Notes: generated by a model not told the origin, from the letters alone. DNA of 64,000 nt from Clostridiales bacterium (GCA_021736985.1 JAIPEW010000002.1:62001-126000); one strand, 5' to 3'. Counted from the first letter of the stretch, positions 27,986 through 38,068 are shown. A program made the numbers and translations.

Positions 27986-29380
27986 TTAATTAATATTTTC
28001 TTGAACACTTTGCTCTGCCAGGCGCTTATTAAAAATACTCAAAATACCGGCTACAATTAATGATACTACCAGGGTACCAACAAGAGTGACTAACTTGGGT
28101 AGAACAAACCACATCCAGATATAAACGTTTGCTATTATAATTGACATAACCATTAAAGGAAAGGCTATTTTGAAAAATTTCATAAATGTAATTCGCGCTC
28201 CTTGCTTTTCAGCCATTCCTATAACCACAACATTGGCCGAAGCACCAATAATAGTCCCGTTACCACCCAGGCATGCACCCAGGGAAAGCGACCACCACAG
28301 GAAATTCTGCATTGCATTAATATCTGCATTATTGGCTGCCATACTCTTTATAAGCGGTATCATTGTAGCAACATACGGTATATTGTCTACAAAGGCTGAA
28401 AACATCGATGACATCCAGAGGATTAAAACCCCGGTCGGCAGCACAACTCCACCAGTGAGTTCAAGCAAGAAATCTGCTAATATTTTAATGATTCCTACTT
28501 CCTCCAGGGCCCCTACAATAACAAAGAGTCCCAGGAAGAAAAAGATTACTGGCCATTCCACGTTTTGCAGCGGGTGTTCCGGGTCAGCGTTGGTAATTAG
28601 CAGCAGCAGGGAAGCACCAGACAGTGCTATTACACTGGATTCCAGGTGCAATACCTGGTGCAGAAAAAATCCCAGGATAGTCAAGCCTAAAACCAGGAGG
28701 CATTTTTTCATTAACTTAACATCTTTAAGTTCCTGTTTTTCGTCCAGTTCATAAATGCGCTGCTGTGTCTGCGGCGTTATTACCATCCTTCGCTTATAGA
28801 TTAGTTGACAGATAAATACTGTTACCACGTGTACCAGTATAATTACCGGCGCAAGGTTAATTACAAAATCTACAAAGCCCAGGTGTGTCGCACTTCCAAT
28901 CATTATATTAGGCGGGTCACCAATAAGCGTAGCTGTTCCACCTATGTTGGAAGATAATATTTCTACAATTAAAAAAGGAATCGGGCTAAGTTCCAGTTTT
29001 TTAGCAATGGCAAAAGTTACCGGGACAACTAATAAAACGGTGGTTACATTGTCCAATAGTGCAGATGATATTGCCGTTATTGCTGCTAGAGAAGCCATAA
29101 TAGCCAGCGGACGCCCGTGGGCAGCTTTAGCTGCTTTAATTGCTAAAAATTCAAAAATTCCGGTTTCCCGGGTTATTCCTACTATTATCATCATACCGAC
29201 TAAAAGACCGATCGTGTTCCAGTCTATATACTCTACAGCAAGTTCCGGGGTCAATATCCCAACAAAGATTAGAACTGCTGCTCCAACAAATGCAATTACA
29301 GCACGGTGGACCTTTTCGGAAATGATAATAGCATAGGTTACCAAAAACACTGCTAGAACGAAAATAACTTGTACATCCAT
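27986..29380 (-). CDS. ArsB/NhaD-family ion transporter
   Basis: 464 residues with about 11-12 membrane segments. It shows the ion transporter (IT) superfamily pattern: two inverted halves, each with a helical hairpin, SSNIGGTATLIGDPPNIMIG in the first and GGNGTIIGASANVVVIGMA in the second. This matches ArsB/NhaD-like proteins of the YbiR or P-protein branch. The cargo (arsenite, Na+/H+ or an anion) cannot be told from sequence and no ars genes are near. Confidence 0.85.
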   Translation of the reverse strand: MDVQVIFVLAVFLVTYAIIISEKVHRAVIAFVGAAVLIFVGILTPELAVEYIDWNTIGLLVGMMIIVGITRETGIFEFLAIKAAKAAHGRPLAIMASLAAITAISSALLDNVTTVLLVVPVTFAIAKKLELSPIPFLIVEILSSNIGGTATLIGDPPNIMIGSATHLGFVDFVINLAPVIILVHVVTVFICQLIYKRRMVITPQTQQRIYELDEKQELKDVKLMKKCLLVLGLTILGFFLHQVLHLESSVIALSGASLLLLITNADPEHPLQNVEWPVIFFFLGLFVIVGALEEVGIIKILADFLLELTGGVVLPTGVLILWMSSMFSAFVDNIPYVATMIPLIKSMAANNADINAMQNFLWWSLSLGACLGGNGTIIGASANVVVIGMAEKQGARITFMKFFKIAFPLMVMSIIIANVYIWMWFVLPKLVTLVGTLVVSLIVAGILSIFNKRLAEQSVQENIN

Positions 29381-29640
29381 TACTTTTAATTTCCCTCCAA
29401 TTATAACAAGATATAAAACTAAATAATAAATTAATTATTTATATAAAATTAGCATTAAATACATTTAAAAATATATTTTAATTTTTAGAATTTCGACAGG
29501 TATAGACAACTTTCCTGCTATTGTACTTATAAATTTACACATAAAAAATCGGACTTTTGCATCCGTAAAATATAATACCATACCACGATTTTCTATTCAA
29601 TTTACAACTTTTACAATCAGAAAAAAAACCGGTGCAAAAC

Positions 29641-30260
29641 TGAGCAGCCCATGTCAAATAGACACTTAAAAAAAATAAAAGTTTTATGCTAAAATCTGAT
29701 TCCGGTATTATATCAAGATCCAGACTTTTAGGTTTTTATGTAATCTTTTCATATTGTAAAAATTTATGTATTCATCAATCGCTTATTTCAACTCCTCTAT
29801 ATATAACATTTTTGCAAATAGTACATCTCGGATTTAATGATTCCCCCAAAACCTTTCATAGGTTCATTATTAATGCATCTGCTGACTCGGACATACTTTG
29901 GGCCCACAAATACTATCCAGCTTATTTTTAAACTGACTATTAATATATTGAAAACCTCTGCCTCTATGAAAAAATGGATCAGATCTAGATTGGCGGTTAC
30001 TGCTAAATCAAATGTTTGAAAGACAATCTGGTTATTATTAGAGGAGCTAAGTACATAGGAGACAATGCTTTTGTCACTAAATCCAGTACCGCACCCAGAT
30101 AGGCTTTCTGCCCATTTGTAGGTTTGAATTCTGTGACATCAGTTAACCTTTTCTAGTTCGGGTTTTCTACCTAGAACTTTCTGTTCAGTACATCTCCCAA
30201 TAAAAACGCCCCCTTTATAAAAACAGTTTTTAAATTAAACTGTCTACTATAAAGGGAGCA
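29641..30260 (-). mobile_element. Decayed IS3-family (IS150-like) element
   Basis: The minus strand carries fragments of an OrfB transposase in several frames: TDV(T)EFKPTNGQKAYLGAVLDL, NQIVFQTFDLAVTAN, SRCINNEPMKGFGGIIKSEM and YYLQKCY. This is the DDE integrase domain with the DVTEF and ...GFWGxxKxE signatures; the W is now G and stops and shifts are frequent. The ends TGAGCAGCCCATGTCAAATAGACAC and the complement of GTCTACTATAAAGGGAGCA look like imperfect inverted repeats opening with TG. OrfA is absent, so it cannot move on its own. The ORFs listed on the plus strand here are shadows. Confidence 0.8.
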
Positions 30261-30304
30261 TATCATTTTTTTATAATAATTAATAATAATACAATTTAAA
30301 CACT

Positions 30305-31483
30305 TTACGCCGACTGACTCTCATCACTTGCAGCGGGAGTACTGAATTTTATACTATTTTCATATTTTTTCTTTACATTTGTTACCACAATAGTTACCGG
30401 CCTGTATGCCAGGTGAGACCATTTTGCAAAAGGAACCTCTAACACTAACATGGGTACAGCAACCATTAAGTGCAACGTATAAACTATATAAGTTGCTGCA
30501 GGCATTCCATCGCCACCGATAACTCTAAATATATGAATTAGAATACCAGTCAAGGCAGTTAACCAGAGAAGTATTAGAAACATCCAGTCTGTAGCATGAG
30601 AAAACTGGTAAATTGCCCTGTTCTTGCGTATTCTTCCAATCATAGCATAACTTGTTCCAAAAAGAAGTCCAAAAGTAGCGTAATATCCAATTAAATTATA
30701 GATATGGAAAAAGGAGCGCACCTCATCAGTTTGAAAAGCAGGTAATCTACCACCTATACCACTGAGCAATCCTACAACTAGTAAAAATACCAGCGTATAA
30801 GATGTCATAATTAAAAGATGTATATACCACATTCTTTTGTCACTGCACTCAGAAAATCTTTTTTGTGTTAAGAAATGTAATATTAACTCTTTTACTTCTG
30901 ACATATACATGCTGAGTGGAACTTTCTGTAATAAATCACCCATCTGAAACTTAATCATTCTGTAAACATTACTAAGCAAAAAAGCAGATAATACTACAGC
31001 CATAAGTATATCTAAATATTCAATCACATGCGTTTCCACAAACGTGCTTAACCGAGCCTGCTGCATATCAGGATTGCTGCCTGCAAATAATAAAAATCCT
31101 AATCCTATGAGAAGTGCAAATCCTATTACTGAAAAGATTTCAAATACGTGCGATGTATAAAATCTTTTTGATATGCCGGTCCAATCGTACTGAGCTGTAA
31201 GATACCTGCGTAAAGCCATCATGGTCTCTCCAGGGTTTGCTTCTCTCGGACAAAAATCCGAGCATTCACCACAGTAATAACACAGCCAGGGCTCGGGACT
31301 GGCAATAAGTTTATCCTTTAACCCCATTTGAGCATACCTTACCATTTTTCTTGGAAATGGATCATCGTTGCTAGATAGTGGACATACACCCGTACAAAGT
31401 CCACATTGATAGCACTTCTCTAAGTCTTTTACACCAAATTCTTCTAATTCATTTTTTAGGTTAGGATCTAACCTTGTAGCCAT
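30305..31483 (-). CDS. qmoC: QmoC: quinone-interacting oxidoreductase, membrane subunit
   Basis: 392 residues. The N-terminal HdrC-like ferredoxin domain (about 20-90) has CYQCGLCTGVCP and CYYCGECSDFCP, two 4Fe-4S sites. The C-terminal two-thirds has about six membrane helices with histidines suited to heme b, like NarI/DsrM. QmoC links the menaquinone pool to QmoAB and so to APS reductase. The length matches Desulfovibrio QmoC (about 390). It follows qmoB after 150 bases with a hairpin. Many Gram-positive sulfate reducers carry hdrCB instead of qmoC here, so this form is notable. Confidence 0.88.
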   Translation of the reverse strand: MATRLDPNLKNELEEFGVKDLEKCYQCGLCTGVCPLSSNDDPFPRKMVRYAQMGLKDKLIASPEPWLCYYCGECSDFCPREANPGETMMALRRYLTAQYDWTGISKRFYTSHVFEIFSVIGFALLIGLGFLLFAGSNPDMQQARLSTFVETHVIEYLDILMAVVLSAFLLSNVYRMIKFQMGDLLQKVPLSMYMSEVKELILHFLTQKRFSECSDKRMWYIHLLIMTSYTLVFLLVVGLLSGIGGRLPAFQTDEVRSFFHIYNLIGYYATFGLLFGTSYAMIGRIRKNRAIYQFSHATDWMFLILLWLTALTGILIHIFRVIGGDGMPAATYIVYTLHLMVAVPMLVLEVPFAKWSHLAYRPVTIVVTNVKKKYENSIKFSTPAASDESQSA

Positions 31484-31599
31484 CTTCTGCCTCCTTTCAT
31501 AAAATACCCTTCCTATTATCAGGAATTATTTTATTGTTTTTACGTAGAGGCTTAAAAAAATCTCTCCAACGTCAATAATTAAATTTAACTTTAAATCTG

Positions 31600-31626
31600 G
31601 GATGATGAGCAAAAAGCTCATCATCC
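31600..31626 (-). other. Hairpin between qmoB and qmoC
   Basis: GGATGATGAGC, five bases, GCTCATCATCC: an 11-pair perfect stem a few bases after the qmoB stop. On the coding (minus) strand no T run follows, so it looks more like an mRNA-stabilising or processing hairpin than a terminator. Confidence 0.7.
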
Positions 31627-31633
31627 TTTTAAC

Positions 31634-33853
31634 TTATTGAAAATCCTTCATCGGGTTTGGACCAAGTTCGTCAATCTCTTCAGTAAAATCTTCTATCATT
31701 TGAGGTATCTTATCGTAATCCATAATAGTTACCTGGGTTGCTTTTACACGTTCAGATTCAAGACCTAACCTGTCAAGTGTTTCAGAAACTTTAGACAAAC
31801 GATATTCAGCTAATTCACTACCTTTCATAAAGTGACACTGATAATCCTCACCATGTTTGCAGCCCATAAGCAGTACACCATCAAAACCTTTAGACATAGC
31901 ATCATTAATCCAAATAAGGTTCAAAGAACCCAGACAGCGCACAGGAATAATTCTAACCCATGCATTATAACTGTATTTATTAATTCCAGCCATATCTAAA
32001 GCCGGTATTGCATCATTCTCACAAGCAAATATTAAAATACGTGGTTTTTCCTCATCCTCTTCAGGAATTTCAATGTTTTTAATCATATTACCTACCATTG
32101 GTACATTGTAGTTTTTAAAGGAAATAATTCTCTCCGGGCATGCTCCCATACAAACACCACAACGTCTACATCTGGTTGGGTTGGGTAAAGGATTAGCCTT
32201 CTCGTCTTCGTTGATTGCACCAAATGGACATTCCTCTGTACACCGCTTACACTGTGTGCAACGATTCATGTTAAATTCAGGAAATGACAAGTCCCCCGAC
32301 CTGGGATGCAGTGCCATTCCAACACTGACATTTTCTACACATTGAACAGCCTTTAAGGCAGCTCCTGTTGCATCTTCCCTGGTCTCAAGTAAATCCATAG
32401 GAGCCCTTACGCTTCCAGCAGTATATATACCTGTTCTTCTTGTTTCATAAGGGAAACAGATATAATTTGAATCAGGAAATCCATGTTTTAATATTGGTAT
32501 TTCAGGACCCTGACGGTATTGCAAGTTTAGAATGTCTGCTTGAATAACCGGTGGCTTATTAGCAATACTCTCTTGTGATTCCGAATCCTGTTTCTCGTCT
32601 TCTTCTGATTCCTCAACCATCTCTTCTCCAAAGGACGCAGTTGAAACCATACCATTTGCTAATACTACCAGGTCAAAATCAGAAGCTTCGACCTTTTCAC
32701 CTAAAATAACATCATCCAGGGTAATAACCATTTTACCACTGTTTTCAGCAACATCGTCTATTTCAGCATACTTTATGAAATTTACACCACTTTCTTGTGC
32801 CTTTTCATAAAAATGTTCATACTGCCCTGCAGAGCGTATATCCCTATAAAAAATATATACTATACCTTTTGGATTAATGCCTTTAAAAGCAAGAGACTGC
32901 TTCAACGATTCTACACAGCAAGCTGCCGAACAATAAGGCAGGTGATTTTCATCCCTTGATCCTGCACATTGTATAAATGCTATTTTCTCAACGCCGCTCA
33001 GCTTACCATTTTTAGCCATTTCCTCGAACATGGCTTGCGTAATAACTTTATCTGACTTACCATAACCTAAATGGCCTAAATTTTCGGGTTCATACGGTTT
33101 TGCCCCGGTAGCTTGAACAATACTACCAACTTTTTCTGATATTTCTTTACTACCCTGGTTGATTGTTACATAAAACATTCCCGGTGCGCCTTCTGTAGTT
33201 ATAACTTTAGAAGAAGTATATACTGTAATGTTTGAGTTTGCTTCGATTTCTTTTATAATATCAGGAATATAATTATCTGCAATTTCAGTAAAAGGCTCAG
33301 TTACTGGAGCCATTTTATATAAATTTGCAGCCCAACCACCCAATTTATTTTCTTTTTCAACCAGCACAGTTTTATAACCAGCTTTAGCTGATTCTAAGGC
33401 AGCAGTCATCCCGGTAAGTCCGCCGCCTACTACCATGATAGTTTTAACAACCTCTTCCTCGGGCACATAAGGCTCCGGCAGCTCCATCCTTTTGAGCTTA
33501 GCCATCCCCATACGTATATAATCTTCAGCCATCATTTGTGTATCTTCATTATTCGGGGTGTGCGTCCATACAACATGTTCCCTTAAATTAATTCTTTCTA
33601 CTAGAATTTCTGGCCCAAAATCAAATACATCATAATTCACACGGAAAGAGCAGCCAGCAATAGCTACAGCATTAACTTCTCCGTTTTCAATATCCTGTTT
33701 TATAAGTTCTTTTCCTTCTTTACTGCACAGCTGCTGGCATGTTTTACACACAGCAACCTTTTCTTCATTACCTACTGCAGTGAGGGCATTAATATCCAGG
33801 GCCTCTTCAAGCCCGCAGCCCGTACATATATAAAGTCCTATTTTTTTATCCAT
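31634..33853 (-). CDS. qmoB: QmoB: HdrA/MvhD-like flavin and Fe-S subunit
   Basis: 739 residues. An N-terminal domain (residues 1-130) with CTGCG and CKTCQQLC is followed by an HdrA-like FAD domain (MVVGGGLTGMTAALESAKAG), two ferredoxin motifs, CTQCKRCTEECP and CRRCGVCMGACP (about 545-590), and a C-terminal MvhD-like [2Fe-2S] domain with CLGS and CKHGEDYQCHF. It transfers electrons between QmoC, QmoA and APS reductase. Before the second FAD half there is an acidic, Ser/Glu-rich linker of about 25 residues. It overlaps qmoA by eight bases. Confidence 0.94.
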   Translation of the reverse strand: MDKKIGLYICTGCGLEEALDINALTAVGNEEKVAVCKTCQQLCSKEGKELIKQDIENGEVNAVAIAGCSFRVNYDVFDFGPEILVERINLREHVVWTHTPNNEDTQMMAEDYIRMGMAKLKRMELPEPYVPEEEVVKTIMVVGGGLTGMTAALESAKAGYKTVLVEKENKLGGWAANLYKMAPVTEPFTEIADNYIPDIIKEIEANSNITVYTSSKVITTEGAPGMFYVTINQGSKEISEKVGSIVQATGAKPYEPENLGHLGYGKSDKVITQAMFEEMAKNGKLSGVEKIAFIQCAGSRDENHLPYCSAACCVESLKQSLAFKGINPKGIVYIFYRDIRSAGQYEHFYEKAQESGVNFIKYAEIDDVAENSGKMVITLDDVILGEKVEASDFDLVVLANGMVSTASFGEEMVEESEEDEKQDSESQESIANKPPVIQADILNLQYRQGPEIPILKHGFPDSNYICFPYETRRTGIYTAGSVRAPMDLLETREDATGAALKAVQCVENVSVGMALHPRSGDLSFPEFNMNRCTQCKRCTEECPFGAINEDEKANPLPNPTRCRRCGVCMGACPERIISFKNYNVPMVGNMIKNIEIPEEDEEKPRILIFACENDAIPALDMAGINKYSYNAWVRIIPVRCLGSLNLIWINDAMSKGFDGVLLMGCKHGEDYQCHFMKGSELAEYRLSKVSETLDRLGLESERVKATQVTIMDYDKIPQMIEDFTEEIDELGPNPMKDFQ

Positions 33854-35111
33854 TATCCTGCCCCCTCACTGCAGATTGAAAGGCCTTCATTGCTGCCGAA
33901 GTCGCATCTCGCACACAAGAAGCTACATCCATAGGATGTTTAACACAGCCGGCAGCATATATACCCGGCATTCCAGAATCAGAGGCAACAAAACCATCCT
34001 CATCATAATTTATATTGGCAGGAACCTTAGATTTCCTGGTAACTGGTGCCATACCAGTAGCCAAAACAACCATATCATACTTTTCATCAGTTACTGTTTG
34101 GGTTAACTGGTCTTCAGAATGCACAATTAACTTACCATTTTCATTATCCAGTTTAACTTCTCCCGGCTTACCCTTTATGAAATTAAGTCCAATTTCACTT
34201 TCAACTTTATTATAAAAATCTTCAAACTTACCCCGTGCCCTTATATCTATAAAGTAAATAGTTATTTTAGCATCCGGGTACTGCTCTCTAACATAGGTTG
34301 CATGTTTTAACGAAGCAAGACAACAGACTGATGAACAGCAGTGCAAATGATTTTCGTCCCGGGAACCTGCACACTGTATAAATGCTATATTTTCAATTTC
34401 CTTTCCATCCGAAGGACGGACAATCTTACCTTTAGTAGGACCGTTTGGAGCAGCTAACCTTTCCATCATTACATTATTAACCACATCAGCATACTGTCCA
34501 AAACCATAATAACTTATATTTTCAGCATCATACGGGTTCCAGCCAGCAGCCCATACTATACTTCCTACATTAAATACAGTATTTTTTGCCTCCATGTTCA
34601 AATCGATAGCATTGTAAGGGCAAGCTTCCACACATTTATTGCAGCTAGTTCCCTTACAAACATCACCGTCAATAACGTATCTCATAGGCATAGAAAATTC
34701 ATGAGGCAAATAAATAGCACTTGTTTTATCCATGCCAAAATTAAAATCATTTTCTCTTTCAGTGGGGCACGCTTCAACACATTTACCGCAAGCTGTGCAA
34801 TTATCATTTACATACCTTGGATGAGTCTTAACAGTTACATTAAAGTTTCCTTCTTCTCCTGATATACCTTCAACTTCCGAATTTGTTATAAAGTTTATCT
34901 TAGGATTTTTCTTAATCCTTTGAAAGTTAATTTCTAATCCACAATTAGGTGGACAGAGTTTTGGAAAGTATTGATTTACCTGGGCTACTCTACCGCCTAA
35001 GAAGGGCCTTTTTTCAACAATATAAACTTCAGCCCCTATTTCGGCTGCTTCTACAGCTGCAGTTAGCCCGCTCATGCCCCCACCAACAACCAAAATACTC
35101 CTATTAGCCAA
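33846..35111 (-). CDS. qmoA: QmoA: HdrA-like flavoprotein subunit
   Basis: 421 residues. It has the FAD loop VVGGGMSGLTAAVEAAEIG, the HdrA-type segment PKLCPPNCGLEINFQRI and two ferredoxin clusters, CTACGKCVEACP and CKGTSCNKCVEACP, plus AFIQCAGSRDENH near the middle. Compared with HdrA it is shortened, as is normal for QmoA. It forms the soluble part of the complex with QmoB that delivers electrons to AprBA. Its start follows aprA by 233 bases with a strong hairpin in between. Confidence 0.95.
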   Translation of the reverse strand: MANRSILVVGGGMSGLTAAVEAAEIGAEVYIVEKRPFLGGRVAQVNQYFPKLCPPNCGLEINFQRIKKNPKINFITNSEVEGISGEEGNFNVTVKTHPRYVNDNCTACGKCVEACPTERENDFNFGMDKTSAIYLPHEFSMPMRYVIDGDVCKGTSCNKCVEACPYNAIDLNMEAKNTVFNVGSIVWAAGWNPYDAENISYYGFGQYADVVNNVMMERLAAPNGPTKGKIVRPSDGKEIENIAFIQCAGSRDENHLHCCSSVCCLASLKHATYVREQYPDAKITIYFIDIRARGKFEDFYNKVESEIGLNFIKGKPGEVKLDNENGKLIVHSEDQLTQTVTDEKYDMVVLATGMAPVTRKSKVPANINYDEDGFVASDSGMPGIYAAGCVKHPMDVASCVRDATSAAMKAFQSAVRGQDNG

Positions 35112-35285
35112 ATTTTATCACCTACAATTCTAAGTCATAGAGTATCGTTGTTCACCCGGGCTGTTCCACAAGGCTAATCCGAAAACTTTAAAATTTCAGG
35201 TTACAAATTAGGACCTAAAATATCAACTTTTCCAAGCCCCAGGTATTGCAACCACCCTACCCTACCACTTCATCGTATTATTTCA

Positions 35286-35312
35286 GGCCCGCGGTTTAAA
35301 AAACCGCGGGCC
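35286..35312 (-). other. Strong GC hairpin between aprA and qmoA
   Basis: GGCCCGCGGTTT, three bases, AAACCGCGGGCC: a perfect 12-pair stem, very GC-rich in an AT-rich region, about 35 bases after the aprA stop. On the minus strand it is followed by TGAAATAAT, not a T run. It could stabilise the aprBA message or cause partial termination before qmoA. Confidence 0.75.
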
Positions 35313-35344
35313 TTACCAATTTCTCAGTATATAAATAGATTTTA

Positions 35345-37219
35345 CTACAGCAGATCAATAACCGGACGATTAATTATTTCCCATTCACCAGAATCAGGAT
35401 GGAACTTGATATTCACAAACTTCTTCCAATTCTCTTCATCCAATTTCGGGAAGTCAGCCCTGAAATAATACCCGGGCCAGCGTGTCTCTTCACGGGCCAT
35501 AATGGTGCGGGTATGAGATTCAGCCTGAATGGTCCTGTGAACATTCTCCCAACACCTCATAAGCTCGTGAAGCGTCCGCGCAGCCAATTTGTCCGAGTCT
35601 TCCTTCAGCATTTCGAGCAATTCCATTGCCCTATCAAGCTTAGCCTGGTTTGTGCTGAAGTTTGTAGAAACTCCACCTACATACTCATCCATAATTTTCT
35701 GCAACCTGAACATGTACATCTTAGGTAAAATATAATTCGGATTGATTTCAGAATCGGTAGTATAATCCTTGTTTTCTTCAAAAATTTCCATGGGCTTAAA
35801 TGTTTTCTTCTTCATATCTTCTACTGCTGCATCATCTACATTCGGAAGATCACTATTATCAACAATAAACTTGATTGCTGACTTAGCAGTAATTCTTCCT
35901 TCAGTAAGTGAACCAGAAGAGAACTTGTGAGCAGAAGCGCCGCTTGCGTCACCTGCTGCAAACAGACCTTTAACTGTAGTCATGTTGGGATATCCCCACT
36001 TGTACTCATCTGGAGCGAAGTCTTCCGGACCGCTAACCCAGGCACCGTTTGCACCGGAGTGTGAACCGATGAAGTAAGGTTCTGCAGCAGCAATTTCAGA
36101 TGACTTTTCTTCAGGAGCAGTGTTTGTAGCAGCCCACAGCATAGCCTGAGAGATAGTCATATCCAAGAAATCTTCCCATGCTTCACTTTCTAATTCTTTC
36201 ATTTTCTTCTTAAATGCTTTTTTATCATCCTTATAAGCTTCAGCCAACTTGGCAATGGCCTCTTCCGTCCTCATAAACAAAGGCCCTTTACCTTCAAACT
36301 CATCCAGCATTCCTAACCAGTTACGCAGGTTTGCAGGAATAGGCTTAGCTTTTCCATATGGACCCCATTTCTCAAGCTCGTCTGCACGATCTACCATGTA
36401 TTCTCCGCCAAACGCATTAGTAGCCCTGGATTTAAAGAGCAGGAACCATGCGCCAACCGGACCGTAAGCATCTTTAAAACGCACAGGGATAAAACGTACT
36501 TCCTGGCAAGTCATTTCTGCTCCGGCTTTCATTGTAAAGTAAGAACTAGAACCTGTACTAAAAGGAGGATACCAGGAACGTCCTAAACCTTCACCAGTAG
36601 AGCGCGGCTTAAATACACCTACGCAACCACCCATGCAGGTCATTACAGCCTTAGCTTTAAATACATAGAATTTTTCTTCCCGAACATTAAACCCAACTGC
36701 ACCGGCAATTCTATCGCCATCCAACAGCGGCTCAGTAATAAATACACGCTCATAGATATTATCCATGCCCAGAGCATTCTTAGCAGCCTCAGCAACAATT
36801 ATCTTGTAAGATTCACCGTTAATCATTATCTGCCAGCGGCCTTCATGTACATATTTACCATTCTCATCTTTCCAGATAGGAAGGCCCCACTTTTCGAACA
36901 AGTGAACAGAGCTGTCCACATGGCGTGCAATATTGTATACAAGATCATCCCGTGCAATACCCATCATATCCTGTTTAACATAATCAACATAATCTTCCGG
37001 GGTATTTGCACCTTCTGATTGACCCAGATACATGTTAATAGCAGAAAGACCCATGGCTACAGCACCACTACGGTCCATCATAGCCTTATCAACTAAAGTA
37101 ACGTTCAAGCCCTGCTGCTTAGCCCAGTGAGTTGCTTCCACTGCAGCACCACATGCTGACATACCACCGCCAAGGATCAAAAGATCCGTAGTAACTTCAA
37201 CAGTCTCTATATTTGGCAT
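35345..37219 (-). CDS. aprA: Adenylylsulfate (APS) reductase subunit alpha
   Basis: 624 residues. It is the FAD subunit that reduces APS to sulfite and AMP. The FAD loop LLILGGGMSACGAAVEAT, MMDRSGAVAMGLSAIN, TGSSSYFTMKAGAEMTCQEVRF and AAGDASGASAHKFSSGSLTEGR are AprA signatures of the fumarate reductase fold. Length fits the family. It follows aprB by 38 bases. The enzyme acts in the cytoplasm, receiving electrons from QmoABC through AprB. Confidence 0.97.
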   Translation of the reverse strand: MPNIETVEVTTDLLILGGGMSACGAAVEATHWAKQQGLNVTLVDKAMMDRSGAVAMGLSAINMYLGQSEGANTPEDYVDYVKQDMMGIARDDLVYNIARHVDSSVHLFEKWGLPIWKDENGKYVHEGRWQIMINGESYKIIVAEAAKNALGMDNIYERVFITEPLLDGDRIAGAVGFNVREEKFYVFKAKAVMTCMGGCVGVFKPRSTGEGLGRSWYPPFSTGSSSYFTMKAGAEMTCQEVRFIPVRFKDAYGPVGAWFLLFKSRATNAFGGEYMVDRADELEKWGPYGKAKPIPANLRNWLGMLDEFEGKGPLFMRTEEAIAKLAEAYKDDKKAFKKKMKELESEAWEDFLDMTISQAMLWAATNTAPEEKSSEIAAAEPYFIGSHSGANGAWVSGPEDFAPDEYKWGYPNMTTVKGLFAAGDASGASAHKFSSGSLTEGRITAKSAIKFIVDNSDLPNVDDAAVEDMKKKTFKPMEIFEENKDYTTDSEINPNYILPKMYMFRLQKIMDEYVGGVSTNFSTNQAKLDRAMELLEMLKEDSDKLAARTLHELMRCWENVHRTIQAESHTRTIMAREETRWPGYYFRADFPKLDEENWKKFVNIKFHPDSGEWEIINRPVIDLL

Positions 37220-37257
37220 TACTTTAACCTCCTCCGTTATTATTTAACTAATTAGAT

Positions 37258-37701
37258 TTATTTTTTAGGTGCAGGAATAGCATCTAAGCCTAGTGAGGCT
37301 GGTTCTGTGTATAAATCAGGACTACTCAAATCTGATTGATCAGTTGAAAAACCGCCGGCAGGCTCTGCAGTTCCTTCTTCAGTAGTACGGATTGGGAACT
37401 TGAAACGCTTAACCATGCCATTTCTAAATCTTACTGTCCACATAATGTCTTCTGATCCTCTCAACGGAACAAGCTGTGAGCCTAGAGGTACGAAATCAGC
37501 ATACCCGCGCACATCCATTGCTTGCTGCGGACAAGCCTTTACGCAGCACAAGCACTCCCAGCAGTACTCAGGGGCACGATTATAAGCTTTCATCTGCTCC
37601 CTATCCAACACCATCAAATCATTTGGGCATGCGTGTTGGCAGGCAGTCTTGTCTTGACCTTTACAGCCGTCACATTTTTCTCTCAATACAATTGTTGGCA
37701 T
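37258..37701 (-). CDS. aprB: Adenylylsulfate (APS) reductase subunit beta
   Basis: 147 residues. Two 4Fe-4S clusters are bound by CDGCKGQDKTACQHACP, with the longer spacing typical of AprB, and by CWECLCCVKACP. A C-terminal tail of about 55 residues wraps AprA in known structures and is present here, ending NAIP-like in LDAIPAPKK. It passes electrons to the FAD of AprA. The ATG follows AGGAGG. The 367-base gap up to sat is AT-rich and likely holds the apr promoter; I see no gene in it. Confidence 0.97.
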   Translation of the reverse strand: MPTIVLREKCDGCKGQDKTACQHACPNDLMVLDREQMKAYNRAPEYCWECLCCVKACPQQAMDVRGYADFVPLGSQLVPLRGSEDIMWTVRFRNGMVKRFKFPIRTTEEGTAEPAGGFSTDQSDLSSPDLYTEPASLGLDAIPAPKK

Positions 37702-38068
37702 AATCGACTAACCTCCTATTTTCATAATTTTTAAGGTTAATAATTAGTGTCAGTGGATAAATTGCTGAACCATTTTCCCACAAAGGATTAATAGTTCACA
37801 AACCACCTCCCCCAACCACTTTACTTACAATCAATTTCTTATATATTTTTTTTATTGTTTTTAAAAATTCTCTCTTTTTTTACAGACTTGTCGTCTAAAT
37901 GACTTTCGCCGGTAATACATTTTGTTATTATTTATGTGAATAAGTTATGATAAGTATTATTTTTTATAATCAGATAGTTCTTATATAGATCATATGGGAG
38001 TATGTTATACAAGCTACAAAATCATACAAGTATTATCTGGTATTACTTTCTGATTAATTAATATTTTG

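Noticed and set aside
28170-28754. Plus-strand 194-aa ORF.
   Set aside because: It is antisense to the ArsB/NhaD transporter, with no ribosome site or recognisable domain.
29686-30019. Two plus-strand ORFs in the gap upstream of the ArsB/NhaD gene.
   Set aside because: They are antisense to the decayed IS3 transposase; the minus strand explains the sequence.
32560-32640. Acidic Glu/Ser/Asp-rich stretch in QmoB as a possible inserted domain.
   Set aside because: It is about 25 residues long and lies at a linker that seems variable in the family, so it is better seen as a flexible linker.
37702-38068. The sat-aprB gap was read for a small gene, a terminator or a riboswitch.
   Set aside because: Only short AT-rich stretches and a tiny GTG frame after GGGAGGTGG (three codons) were found; nothing supports a feature beyond a promoter region.
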